From NCBI GenBank assembly GCA_944325355.1, contig CALUZS010000001.1, positions 186,001 through 250,000 of the forward strand: a DNA stretch of 64,000 nucleotides. The letters run 5' to 3'. The notes under the pieces were generated by a model. The model did not search any database and was not told where the DNA came from. It saw only the letters and a program-made list of their open reading frames with translations. Made by a program: the position numbers and the translations under genes. Of this stretch, positions 45,686 to 54,679 are shown piece after piece. The DNA is from an uncultured Parabacteroides sp. (GTDB taxonomy: Bacteria; Bacteroidota; Bacteroidia; Bacteroidales; Tannerellaceae). How positions within the stretch are numbered: position 1 is the stretch's first letter; every line of letters begins with the position of its first letter.

Positions 45686-48004
45686 TTATTCATCCGAGTC
45701 AGAATTTATTTGCTCTTTGTAAAAATCAATTATATCAGTCAGCATATCTGAAGAAATCCGATTTATCTCCCTCGGATATTCCGTTTTAAACATACTTTTA
45801 TCAGAATATAATTCATAAACCGAACGAACGGTCTCCAATTGTTCACGAATGAGCTCCTGATTTTCATGGCGATCCAGCGACGGTACAATAACCAATTGCG
45901 CCCGTGGCGCTACACACGACATAATCTCCCAAAAATCTGTAGGAGTTTTTTCCGGGGAATCCATATACCACCCCAAACGTGGCATGAACATGTGTGCATC
46001 AGCAAAAAGTTTTATCGCAGGATATTGAGCATCCGATGCTCTCCATGAGACACACGATGCCACCGATGCTACAGCTTTGATACGAGTATCCAACGCGGCA
46101 GCCATTACTCCTACCGTACCTCCTATGGTATTTCCTAAAACAAAAATATTCTCTTTATCCAATTCGTCAAAAGATGCGACAGCATCAACACACGACGTTA
46201 CATCATCAACCATCACTCCCATTTTACTCCACGAAGGATAACGGTCGTAAAATTCGACAGCTTCCAAAAGACGCGTTCCAAATCCGAACATATCAATGGC
46301 AAAAACAGCAAATCCGTTATCAACCAACCGCTGGAACAAAAGCGTATTTCCTCGTCCTGTCAAATCTTTATTATATCCGTAAGCATAACCGTGGGCATAA
46401 GCATACGAATGCAAATAAATAACCACCGGATACTTCCTTCCTTTCTTTTCCGGAAGATAAAGCCGCCCGCTCAAATGGGTTCCCATACCCGAATAAGGGG
46501 CTATGGTTATCTCTCTCGCACGCTTCGGATGAGGACGTTTGGTTATTCCTGCTATCCAATCGACCCTGTAATAAGGAGAAGCGGCAGGACAGACCGCTTT
46601 AACCTGTTCCGGCGCATCGCCCAACAACCAATGCAAATTATCCAAAATCTCCGATTTTGAATAATTGAACGCCATCCGGTCATGGAAATATTTTTTCTCA
46701 TATTCCGGCAAATTTCTCCTATCCTCTGCATGCTGCTCCGACCATTCTTCAAAATTGTAATCGAACAAGCATTCATTTTTCCATGCATCCTTTTTCCGCC
46801 CAAATTGGATATCTAAAAAGTCTATACATTTTTCCAAATCGCGAGTCGCCACAGCATGTTCGCCCATCCGGGGGAATATTCCGATACAGTCTTCTTTCCC
46901 TAAAAAACGATAAACAGTTCTGACCGACCGGAAGCATTGTTCGTTTGCCCACGGGTTCAATTGTCCCTCGACAACGGAATAATGCAATAGCAAAGGACGC
47001 GGAGCTATCAAAGCCAAAAGCTCATTTTGGTCGACAGGCAACCGGTCTTCATGACCGAAAAAGAACCGAAGACGAGGATGGAACCAATGAACTGCATTAG
47101 CAGTGATATCGTCTATTGTTTGGTTGCAATATTGAGGATCGCTATACCGCCAAGGAGTCATTCCTCCTGTTCCGCAACTGCTGGTCACAACTGCCGATAT
47201 TCGTTCATCGAATGCCGCAGCCCACAACGATTGCTTTCCATTCCGGGAATGACCGGTAATTGCTATTTTTGTTTTATCCACCTCTTTCCGGGTAAACAAA
47301 TAATCAACAGCCCGGGAGGCTCCCCATGCCCTACGCATCAAACAAGTAAAATCGTAATCCGGATAAAGGGACTGGTACGCCTGTGTGTCATCCTTATCAT
47401 CTGCACCGGCATAAACGCAAGCGATGTATCCGCGCCGGACAGCCAACTGCGCCCAGTTTCGATGCGTCCACTGTGTCAAATACACAGGCAAAGGCTTTTC
47501 GCTTGCCGGAATCATCAGTTCCATTGTCATCTTTGCCTGGTTAGAAGGGCCAAAACGCATTTCAACCAACTGAATTGTCACATTTCCTTCTTTCCGTTCC
47601 GATAAAACCGTCGATTCAAAAGATTCCGGAGCCGGAGGAACATGTCCTGAGACCCAATATTGATACAGTTCTTTTATCTCCTTTCTCCGGCTTTCCCATT
47701 GTTTTTTCGACTTCACCGCTTTACCCGACTCAAAAGCCAAAGGATCGGGAAGAAACGGTTCGGATTTCATCTGGCTGAAATCCGGCGGCAACTCTCCGCT
47801 ACGATGCAGCCATTCTATCCAAGTGCTATCCTGCAATGATACGCGGCGGCTTATTGCCGAACGGTGCTCCTCTTTCACATTAATATGCAAGATATCGTCC
47901 AAATATTGTTTTTGCCGGACAAGAGATTCCTCCTTTGTCTGAGCTAAAGCGGCTACGACAAAAAAGAACAACCAACATAACAATATCAGACTCCTTCTTC
48001 CCAT
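45686..48004 (-). CDS. Secreted fusion of two alpha/beta-hydrolase domains, first CE15-like
   Basis: The ATG is at 48004 (48007 is a TTG). The 772-aa protein has a Sec signal (to about 21), a first hydrolase domain with nucleophile Ser253 in TGHSRNGK, a SSCGTGG loop (about 275-281) and His383 in MGEHAVATRD, which resembles CE15 glucuronoyl esterases. A second hydrolase domain (about 500-770) has LGNTIGGT at the nucleophile elbow, so Thr626 replaces Ser. The second domain may be inactive, or act through Thr. It overlaps the small membrane protein gene by one base. Confidence 0.78.
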   Translation of the reverse strand: MGRRSLILLCWLFFFVVAALAQTKEESLVRQKQYLDDILHINVKEEHRSAISRRVSLQDSTWIEWLHRSGELPPDFSQMKSEPFLPDPLAFESGKAVKSKKQWESRRKEIKELYQYWVSGHVPPAPESFESTVLSERKEGNVTIQLVEMRFGPSNQAKMTMELMIPASEKPLPVYLTQWTHRNWAQLAVRRGYIACVYAGADDKDDTQAYQSLYPDYDFTCLMRRAWGASRAVDYLFTRKEVDKTKIAITGHSRNGKQSLWAAAFDERISAVVTSSCGTGGMTPWRYSDPQYCNQTIDDITANAVHWFHPRLRFFFGHEDRLPVDQNELLALIAPRPLLLHYSVVEGQLNPWANEQCFRSVRTVYRFLGKEDCIGIFPRMGEHAVATRDLEKCIDFLDIQFGRKKDAWKNECLFDYNFEEWSEQHAEDRRNLPEYEKKYFHDRMAFNYSKSEILDNLHWLLGDAPEQVKAVCPAASPYYRVDWIAGITKRPHPKRAREITIAPYSGMGTHLSGRLYLPEKKGRKYPVVIYLHSYAYAHGYAYGYNKDLTGRGNTLLFQRLVDNGFAVFAIDMFGFGTRLLEAVEFYDRYPSWSKMGVMVDDVTSCVDAVASFDELDKENIFVLGNTIGGTVGVMAAALDTRIKAVASVASCVSWRASDAQYPAIKLFADAHMFMPRLGWYMDSPEKTPTDFWEIMSCVAPRAQLVIVPSLDRHENQELIREQLETVRSVYELYSDKSMFKTEYPREINRISSDMLTDIIDFYKEQINSDSDE

Positions 48005-48243
48005 CAATGATGCCCTTTAAATAAAGTTTTTATCAAATAAAACAAAACACGCCCCACGATAGTTAGTCCATACATCAGGCATGCAAAAGCCAATACCCAA
48101 AACAATTGGCTATACAGCTCTTTCCATTCTGTCTGGTATACTATTATAGAAACGATGTTCAATATGAATGCGCAAACAAAACAAACGCAGAAAATCTTCA
48201 ATTCCGTCTTTTGCCGTCCTACCGTTATCTTTATCTCTTTCAT
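48004..48243 (-). CDS. Small two-helix membrane protein
   Basis: This 79-aa protein has two predicted helices (about 17-36 and 46-70) and a basic N-terminus. No family recognised. Its stop overlaps the start of the tandem-hydrolase gene (TGATG) and it begins 12 nt after the oxidoreductase upstream, so it is a bona fide member of the operon and may hold a partner at the membrane. Confidence 0.65.
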   Translation of the reverse strand: MKEIKITVGRQKTELKIFCVCFVCAFILNIVSIIVYQTEWKELYSQLFWVLAFACLMYGLTIVGRVLFYLIKTLFKGHH

Positions 48244-48255
48244 TATTGCCCGATT

Positions 48256-49572
48256 TTATACATTCATAAAATTGTATGGAATTTTATACTCCTCAGGAAA
48301 TTCCACAATGCGATGCTCATCCATTGCCTGAAGGCCCAACAATGCCAAGACAGAAGAGTAATAAGCTTCTTCCACTAAATAGGGTACCGGCTTACCAGTA
48401 ATCACAGAGGAGCAAAAAGCTGCGACCAATTCTTCAGAGCCATCTCCTGCAGCTCCTGTCGTATTCGAACCATCATGCGTCTGTACATGGTCAATCACCA
48501 GTTCACCTTTCGTATTGGATGCAGTTTCCGGAACCCAACTCGGACCGGCAAATGAGACGTTGTCAAAAATTTTATGCTCAATCTGGTTGACAAGTTGCTG
48601 TATTCCCGGTGCTGGCTTCGGTTCTTCCGGGAAATAACGTCCCTGTGCCAATTCCAATGTGCCTTTATGCCCCAGAATCTGCTCATCCATCCCATATTTT
48701 TTATTGGATATAATCGAATCGAACGTCATCTTCACACCATTGGGATAGTGGTAAATGACACTGACACTATCATAAACATCACGATTATCGTCTTTCCAAA
48801 ATATCAAGTCTCCACTACCCATCACATAATCCGGCAAAGCCTTCAAGGCCCACGTCCCGATTTGCAATTGATGGGTAGCCAACTCTGTCATCAAACCACA
48901 GGAATATTTCCGATACAAACGCCAATTTATTTTTTCCTCCAAAGAAGGGTCCGGGACCGGACGACGCCAATCATTATTCCGGTACCAGAAATTCCGCAGC
49001 CCCACAATCTCGCCCAATTGTCCGGAATGCACCATATCCAATGCTTTGATATATTTAGGGTCAAACAAGCGCTGCTGACCTATAAACAAGACCTTGCCGC
49101 TTTGTTTATAAGTCTCATACATAGCTTTACATTCATCCAATGTTTTTGCCATAGATTTCTCGCAGAAAACGTGTTTCCCCGCCAACAAACTATCTATTGT
49201 TATACGGGCATGTTCGTACAATGGAACGGCAATCAAAACGCCTTGTACTTCGGATGAAGAAAGGACATCCCGATAATCGCTATACAACTTGGCTTTCGGA
49301 CATAACGCTGCTGCTTCATCCAAATGTGGCTTATAATCATCGCACAAAGCGACAATATCGGCATTCGGAATCTGCAATAAATTATTTATATGGAACTTAC
49401 CGCGAGAGCCCGTCCCTATAATTGCTATCCGGGCTTTTTCTCCTTCAAGTTCCTTCTGATTAGACGCAGATAAAGTCTGCAACCAAGGAAATGATGTCAT
49501 CAATAATCCTGAACCTCCTATCATTCCCAAATTTTTCAAAAAATCTCTGCGTGGCATAGTTTTCACTGTCAT
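48256..49572 (-). CDS. Gfo/Idh/MocA oxidoreductase with Tat signal, first gene of the operon
   Basis: This 438-aa protein has a Tat signal (PRRDFLKNLGMIGGSGLLM), then the Rossmann core ARIAIIGTGSRGKFHINNLL. The usual EKP motif reads CEKSMAKT, keeping Lys but losing Pro. RNFWYRNNDWRRPVPDP and ATHQLQIGTWAL follow in the catalytic half. Start may be ATG 49572 or 49557 (MPRRDF). A -7 box lies 23 nt upstream of 49572, so it probably opens the operon. Confidence 0.87.
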   Translation of the reverse strand: MTVKTMPRRDFLKNLGMIGGSGLLMTSFPWLQTLSASNQKELEGEKARIAIIGTGSRGKFHINNLLQIPNADIVALCDDYKPHLDEAAALCPKAKLYSDYRDVLSSSEVQGVLIAVPLYEHARITIDSLLAGKHVFCEKSMAKTLDECKAMYETYKQSGKVLFIGQQRLFDPKYIKALDMVHSGQLGEIVGLRNFWYRNNDWRRPVPDPSLEEKINWRLYRKYSCGLMTELATHQLQIGTWALKALPDYVMGSGDLIFWKDDNRDVYDSVSVIYHYPNGVKMTFDSIISNKKYGMDEQILGHKGTLELAQGRYFPEEPKPAPGIQQLVNQIEHKIFDNVSFAGPSWVPETASNTKGELVIDHVQTHDGSNTTGAAGDGSEELVAAFCSSVITGKPVPYLVEEAYYSSVLALLGLQAMDEHRIVEFPEEYKIPYNFMNV

Positions 49573-49594
49573 GGAATATTCTATGTTATATTTA

Positions 49595-49602
49595 CAAAAT
49601 TA
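49595..49602 (-). promoter_or_regulatory. -7 promoter box TAATTTTG of the oxidoreductase/nag operon
   Basis: Full match to TAnnTTTG on the minus strand; predicted transcript start near 49588. Repeated motifs lie just upstream. Confidence 0.55.
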
Positions 49603-49613
49603 GACTGATGCAT

Positions 49614-49662
49614 ACTCATAAATCACTCATTTTACGACGCAAAGCCGTCAATATCCGTCAAT
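49614..49662 (-). promoter_or_regulatory. helically spaced direct repeats, candidate XylR/AraC operator
   Basis: On the minus strand, ATTGACGG occurs twice at 10-bp spacing (49662-49645), and ATGAGT twice at 11-bp spacing (49630-49614). Relative to the predicted start they fall near -57 to -74 and -26 to -42, where AraC-family activators bind. A third ATGAGT overlaps the regulator's stop region at 49671-49666. Confidence 0.45.
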
Positions 49663-49663
49663 G

Positions 49664-50836
49664 TTACTCATTAACGAGTTCATGCTTCTGATATAGTGTC
49701 CTATATATTGCCGGAGGCATATCCTTATACTTTCGAAATATACGAAATAGGTTCTTATAATCATCAAATCCCGATTTTAAGGCGGCTTCCGAAAGCGGCA
49801 TATCCGTCGTAGTCAGATAACGGCAGAATTTGTCAATCCGGAATTGCTGTATATACTGGTATACCGGAAAACCGGTCTCTTCCTTGAACTTCTTCTCCAG
49901 CACTCGTCGGGAAAGAGGAACCAGATTCATCAGATCGTTCACTGAAATCGGTGTCATATAGTGCTTTTCAATATAATAAAGCACATCCAATATATATTTG
50001 TTCCTTACCGCATATTTTTCCGTTGATTGCCGGCACTCTACCCGAATAGGGCTGACAATTATATCATCAATTGAAGTTATCTTTCCCTCAAGCATCTGAT
50101 GGAGCATCCGGGCTGCGCGGTACCCGCCATTCTCCACATCCAAAACAATAGACGACAACGGTGGATTGGATATATTGCATATCAACTGGTCATCATCTAC
50201 ACCCAATACCGCTATTTCTTCCGGTATGTTTATATCGGACACATTACATGTTTCTGTTATCTGGGAAGCAAAATAATCATCGCAGGCAAACAGAGCCGTA
50301 GGCTTGGGTAATGTATTCAGCCATTTTGCCAGTTCTATCGGATTATAATCCCAATGCTCTTCACGTTTGGCTTTTTCTTCATAAAAAGACACCTGGAAAC
50401 CATGTTTTTGCAAAGCAAATTTAAAACCTTCTCCCCGTTCGCGGCTCCAAATAATGTCTTTAATTCCATAATAAGCAAAATTTGTGAATCCTCGCTGCAG
50501 GAAGAAATTTGCTGCCATTACACCTGTATTAAAATAATCTCCAGTCAAATTGGAAATCTCCGAACTTCTCTCCCGATAATTTTGTACAATAATCGGAATA
50601 TTCAATTTTTTTAATTGCTCTACGTTCACGCAGTCTTCCAACTGTGCTATAATTGCGTCTGCTCCCCATGTTTTAGCCCAATCAACCACACCTTGTTCTC
50701 CATGTACTTTCCGGTAATATAAAGGCATCTTATAGAAAACCCACGGACCAAACTGTTTTGAATACTTTACAATTCCTTTCAACAGGTTACGGCTATATCC
50801 ACTGGAATAATCTGTCAACAATAAAATTTTAGCCAT
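49664..50836 (-). CDS. XylR-type AraC-family transcription regulator
   Basis: Start at ATG 50836 (MAKILLLTDYSSGYSRN); 50845 is a TTG. The 390-aa protein has a LacI/periplasmic-binding-like sensor domain (about 3-275) and a C-terminal AraC helix-turn-helix pair (about 285-385) with LSRRVLEKKFKEETGFPVYQYI and AALKSGFDDYKNLFRIFRKY. This is the XylR/xylose-regulator architecture, which senses a free sugar in the cytoplasm. It ends 91 nt before the operon it probably activates. Confidence 0.87.
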   Translation of the reverse strand: MAKILLLTDYSSGYSRNLLKGIVKYSKQFGPWVFYKMPLYYRKVHGEQGVVDWAKTWGADAIIAQLEDCVNVEQLKKLNIPIIVQNYRERSSEISNLTGDYFNTGVMAANFFLQRGFTNFAYYGIKDIIWSRERGEGFKFALQKHGFQVSFYEEKAKREEHWDYNPIELAKWLNTLPKPTALFACDDYFASQITETCNVSDINIPEEIAVLGVDDDQLICNISNPPLSSIVLDVENGGYRAARMLHQMLEGKITSIDDIIVSPIRVECRQSTEKYAVRNKYILDVLYYIEKHYMTPISVNDLMNLVPLSRRVLEKKFKEETGFPVYQYIQQFRIDKFCRYLTTTDMPLSEAALKSGFDDYKNLFRIFRKYKDMPPAIYRTLYQKHELVNE

Positions 50837-50860
50837 ATAATCCAAACAATTTCCGCTTCG

Positions 50861-50877
50861 AATATAAGGATTATATT
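50861..50877. promoter_or_regulatory. palindrome upstream of the XylR-type gene
   Basis: AATATAA-GGA-TTATATT has 7-bp perfect arms and overlaps a weak -7-like TATATTCG on the minus strand (50866-50859), one base off consensus. It could be an autoregulatory site; the AT-rich composition makes chance possible. Confidence 0.3.
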
Positions 50878-51060
50878 AAAAACTTCTGCAAAACCGGGAT
50901 TCATTTTTGGATAATTTTTACATAATATCCATTTCCTATTAAAAGCATTCCCAAAAAAACATTAACACTATCGTTTCTATTATGTTCCCTTACCCTCTCC
51001 CTTTATTAATTATTAAACAAATAGGCAACCGGATATACCTTATTTTCTCCAATTTGTTTC

Positions 51061-51068
51061 TATTTTTG
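51061..51068 (+). promoter_or_regulatory. -7 promoter box TATTTTTG for the GNAT gene
   Basis: Full TAnnTTTG match, 36 nt before the ATG at 51105. Confidence 0.5.
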
Positions 51069-51104
51069 CAAAGCTAAGAACTATCCATTAAAACTACATC
51101 TGAA

Positions 51105-51617
51105 ATGATTATCATAACAAAAGCCGGAACAAACGACATCCAAATGATACAATCAGTTGCAAATATCGCATTCCCTGCAACATATTCCGAGATTTTATCA
51201 AACGAACAAATCACGTACATGATGGAATGGATGTATTCGACCGACAGCCTTACCCGGCAAATGAACGAAGAAGGGCACATCTATTACATCGCAAAAGAGG
51301 ATAACTTGCCTGTTGGATTTGTATCTATCCAGCAAGAAGGCAAAGACCTGTTCCATTTACAGAAAATATACGTTTTGCCTGACAAGCAGAAGAAACATAT
51401 TGGCAGCCAATTATTCAAGAAGGCAGTACAAGCAATCCGGGAATTGCATCCGGAGAGCAGTTGTGTCATGGAACTCAACGTTAACCGTTACAACAAGGCG
51501 CTTGATTTCTATAAACGCATGGGGATGCATATTGCCAGAGAGGGGGATTTCCCTATCGGAAACAATTTCTTCATGAACGACTATATCATGGCTCTCGAAA
51601 TTCAACCTCAACAATAA
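51105..51617 (+). CDS. GNAT-family N-acetyltransferase
   Basis: This 170-aa protein has the GNAT fold: an N-terminal alpha-beta segment, LPVGFVSI (about 66-73), the acetyl-CoA-binding KIYVLPDKQKKHIGSQLF (about 88-105, Q/R-x-x-G-x-G/A form), and NVNRYNKALDFYKRMGM near the C-terminus. The substrate (an amine of a small molecule or protein) is not predictable. It is monocistronic and ends at a bidirectional terminator. Confidence 0.88.
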   Translation: MIIITKAGTNDIQMIQSVANIAFPATYSEILSNEQITYMMEWMYSTDSLTRQMNEEGHIYYIAKEDNLPVGFVSIQQEGKDLFHLQKIYVLPDKQKKHIGSQLFKKAVQAIRELHPESSCVMELNVNRYNKALDFYKRMGMHIAREGDFPIGNNFFMNDYIMALEIQPQQ

Positions 51618-51619
51618 AA

Positions 51620-51662
51620 AAACGCAAGAAGAAAAATTTTCCCCATTTTTCTTCTTGCGTTT
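51620..51662. terminator. bidirectional terminator
   Basis: A 17-bp perfect stem (arms 51620-51636 and 51646-51662, core ACGCAAGAAG / CTTCTTGCGT) with a 9-nt loop lies between the convergent GNAT and glycosidase-like genes, with A and T runs at its ends. Confidence 0.85.
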
Positions 51663-51688
51663 CCTTGCATATTTCCAACGTTATCAGT

Positions 51689-53914
51689 TCATTCATATCC
51701 TGCGGCCTGGCGGAAAAGCCGGATTGCATCTTCCTCTGCCAAATCCATCTCAAGGAACAGCCGTTTTCCGACAGGTAACACGCTATAATTCCCTCGGGAC
51801 TTTATCGAAACTTTCTGCCCGTCGCCGTCCGACAAGCTGAGCAGCTTTTTCGGAATCTCTACCGACAGTTCTCCTTCGCCATCCATGTGCCAATAGACAA
51901 TACAAATTTTTCCCTCCCTGTTAAACAAGAATGCACGGACCGGAGCTTCCGCATCCGATGTTATCTGCTTGTATGGATACATTTCATATTTCCCCGATTT
52001 GTCTTTCAAAAGGATAAACTCCTGATTCAGATTTTTCAATAACGCCTTCTGCTCCTCCGTGATAGCGCCAGAATTCTTCGCGTCTTCCCACATTTTAATC
52101 ACGTGGAAATTGTCGGCCGTCCTCGGATGTTTCCTGATTTCAGGAAGTTTCCCCACCAGAGAAATCGGGGAATTCCACGCTACTGCCTTACTGCAAATAT
52201 ATTCGTACATATCCGGTTGCATTCCGATAGTTTTCTCACTTGGGGCAAGGTAATCCACCCAACCGAAATTGACTGAAGTAAAATCTTTTGCTATCTGCTC
52301 GGCACAGCGGGCAGTATATTTTTTCATGGACTGGCGAATCCGTTCCGGAGGGAAATGGTCGAAAGCATTTCCTCGGCTGAGTATATGCCAACCATAATGC
52401 GATTTTAAAGCGCCTTCTGCAAATAACGGAGCAGGCTTCAACTCATTATAGACCGTCAGTTGGGAACGGGAAACATTATACCAATAAGGCATCGGGACAT
52501 CTTCCGCCCCGTCGAAATAAACAAAACGGAAGCCCGCATCATGATAAATCTTGCCTAACCGCTCCGCAATCTCTTTCTGTATGGAGGTATTTTGGTCTAT
52601 CCGGATAAACAAAGGCCAATCATCGACATCCAACAGGCCAAATCGCATTCCTTTCGGGTAACTTGCAGGAATGGAATTACCATCCCCTCGTTTGCAACCG
52701 AAAAAACGGTAAGGCGGTTCCGTCGTGTATCCGCTATATGTAACCAGTTCCGTGCCTATTTGCAGCAACTGCCGTCCGTTCTCCAACCTCGCCCCTTCCG
52801 GATTCTCTTCTATCTCTATAACGGTATCGGTTGCCGAAAGCGGTTTCGACAAAGTATAATTACGTACATGGTTAAAACGCGTGTCCGGAGTTGCAGATGT
52901 CAGGTACGGGTCATTTCTTCCAACTTTAGAATAATGGATATGTATACCCGGAATCATCCCTGCCTGGCGAATTTTATCGGTGATAAATTTCAAATCGTCC
53001 ATTCCGTTCGGATACTCCTTACGCCAAGGATAATGCCCGCACGATTTTGCAAAATCCACATAATAGATTACAATCGTCTTGAAGCCTCCCATCTTGGCAT
53101 AACGGATATGTTCGTCTATATTGTCCCGGGTCACATCCCGCAACTCATAATAAGAATATTTGTATTCCGGACACAACCGGCTCTGCACACCCCGCGGCAT
53201 GTCGAAATCCGTCTCCACGCTCCCGATATGCGACAGCAGTTCCTCCTTCGAGGAGACAATCAAGGCAGCACCAGCCCCCATAAATTTCACATCATAATCG
53301 AGTCCGGCATACAAGGTTGTATACCCATTCTCACGAAAGGCGTCAATGCGTGTAGCCGGATGGGTAGCCAGCAAATTAACGGCAACTTCATCATCCCACA
53401 TCACGTTCAGCCATTCTCCAAAATTCTTACGGTTCTTTACCGGCAACTGGATTAAGGCAAACTCATCTATTTCTGTTTTCCTTTTCACCCCGAAATCTTC
53501 AATCCGGTAATCCCTCCGTTTCAATTCAAACCCGATATAATCATCTTTCACACTGACCGCTATGACTGCGATATCATACGTATCCTCAAACTCAACACTC
53601 AATTCATTGCCCTCCAAACGGATTTTATTTGAAGGGAACATCCGGGGCTTTGCTGGGAACATCAAAAAGTTCTCATTATCATAAGGACGATACTGTGTAA
53701 TGGAACAAAGCGGCACATGGGAATCCGGAATCAAACATTCCTGTCCCGTAGGTTTATGGAGAAGGCTTTTAGAAACGCCATCACGTCCTATGACCAAACA
53801 AAGTTCTTTATTCTCGATAACGATATTACTATCCCTGTCATAATAAATCTGCTGTGAGAACATTTGAGCAACCGACAGGAAGAAAAGCAAAACAAGAAGC
53901 GCATACCTGTTCAT
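51689..53914 (-). CDS. Secreted TIM-barrel glycosidase-like protein, family unassigned
   Basis: Start at ATG 53914 (MNRYALLVLLFF), with GGAG 8 nt upstream; ATG 53920 and the frame to 53977 also exist. The 741-aa protein has a Sec signal (to about 22), an N-terminal beta-sandwich (about 25-250), and a barrel with GGFKTIVIYYVDFAKSC and GMIPGIHIHYS strands. FVYFDGAEDV holds Asp468, a position like the nucleophile of clan GH-D/GH31-type enzymes, and FAEGA holds Glu500. A C-terminal beta domain follows. I cannot place it in a numbered GH family; alpha-glycosidase activity is inferred from the fold. Confidence 0.7.
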   Translation of the reverse strand: MNRYALLVLLFFLSVAQMFSQQIYYDRDSNIVIENKELCLVIGRDGVSKSLLHKPTGQECLIPDSHVPLCSITQYRPYDNENFLMFPAKPRMFPSNKIRLEGNELSVEFEDTYDIAVIAVSVKDDYIGFELKRRDYRIEDFGVKRKTEIDEFALIQLPVKNRKNFGEWLNVMWDDEVAVNLLATHPATRIDAFRENGYTTLYAGLDYDVKFMGAGAALIVSSKEELLSHIGSVETDFDMPRGVQSRLCPEYKYSYYELRDVTRDNIDEHIRYAKMGGFKTIVIYYVDFAKSCGHYPWRKEYPNGMDDLKFITDKIRQAGMIPGIHIHYSKVGRNDPYLTSATPDTRFNHVRNYTLSKPLSATDTVIEIEENPEGARLENGRQLLQIGTELVTYSGYTTEPPYRFFGCKRGDGNSIPASYPKGMRFGLLDVDDWPLFIRIDQNTSIQKEIAERLGKIYHDAGFRFVYFDGAEDVPMPYWYNVSRSQLTVYNELKPAPLFAEGALKSHYGWHILSRGNAFDHFPPERIRQSMKKYTARCAEQIAKDFTSVNFGWVDYLAPSEKTIGMQPDMYEYICSKAVAWNSPISLVGKLPEIRKHPRTADNFHVIKMWEDAKNSGAITEEQKALLKNLNQEFILLKDKSGKYEMYPYKQITSDAEAPVRAFLFNREGKICIVYWHMDGEGELSVEIPKKLLSLSDGDGQKVSIKSRGNYSVLPVGKRLFLEMDLAEEDAIRLFRQAAGYE

Positions 53915-54000
53915 ATCCATATCTCCGTATAAAAAATAACCTGATTTTAGCACAAGGTTTTCCCTTGCATATTTCAAAATACTGCAAAAGAGTTTCCGTC

Positions 54001-54642
54001 TTAACCGAAATGAGGAGGACGGGAGCCGTGTTTCCGGTCTATAAACTCCTTAATAAAATCAACCGTTCCTCTCGCGCCTAAAATATCGATGTTGATAGAC
54101 AAATCATACGAAGCAGAAGCGCCCCATGTCTTATTTGTATAATAATTGTAATATGCCGCACGGGATTTGTCCGTTTTCTCAATTAATTCACGAGCCTGTT
54201 CCACCGTTATGTTTTGCCGCTCCGTAACCCTCTTTATCCGATGCTCCATATCGCTATGGATAAAAAGGCTGATACAATCCGGATGGTCGCGCAGGATATA
54301 ATCGGCACACCTGCCAACTAAAACGCAAGACTCTTTTTCTGCCAGTTTCCGAATCGCATCGCTCTGTAACTTAAACAATCCGTCGTTCGATAAAATGTCA
54401 TGGTAAGGACTAAACATTCCCATATATGAAAATCCTAACGGGAACACATACGCCAAACTGCTTGAAGCGCGTTCATCCGCCTTTTCAAAGACATCTTCAC
54501 ATAAACCACTCTCTTGTGCCGCTACTGAAATCAACTCTTTATCATAATAAGTATAACCAAAAGTCTCTGCCAACATTTTACCGATTTCCCTGCCGCCACT
54601 GCCAAACTGGCGACCAACTGTAATAATTGTATTCTGATTCAT
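54001..54642 (-). CDS. Cytidylate-kinase-like family protein
   Basis: This 213-aa protein begins ITVGRQFGSGGREIGKMLA, the altered P-loop of the cytidylate_kin2 group, and contains CVLVGRCADYILRDHP, the motif shared with that group (about 106-121). A helical lid region with Arg pairs (HRIKRVTERQ) follows. Whether it phosphorylates CMP is uncertain, since genuine Cmk usually also exists elsewhere. It lies 37 nt after the MATE gene and is probably co-transcribed. Confidence 0.8.
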   Translation of the reverse strand: MNQNTIITVGRQFGSGGREIGKMLAETFGYTYYDKELISVAAQESGLCEDVFEKADERASSSLAYVFPLGFSYMGMFSPYHDILSNDGLFKLQSDAIRKLAEKESCVLVGRCADYILRDHPDCISLFIHSDMEHRIKRVTERQNITVEQARELIEKTDKSRAAYYNYYTNKTWGASASYDLSINIDILGARGTVDFIKEFIDRKHGSRPPHFG

Positions 54643-54679
54643 TGTATTAGTTTTTTTGACGGCATAAATATAATACTTT

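Noticed and set aside
52592..53455. 287-codon plus-strand frame antisense to the glycosidase-like gene
   Set aside because: No family resemblance or promoter; the minus-strand frame has a signal peptide and barrel motifs.
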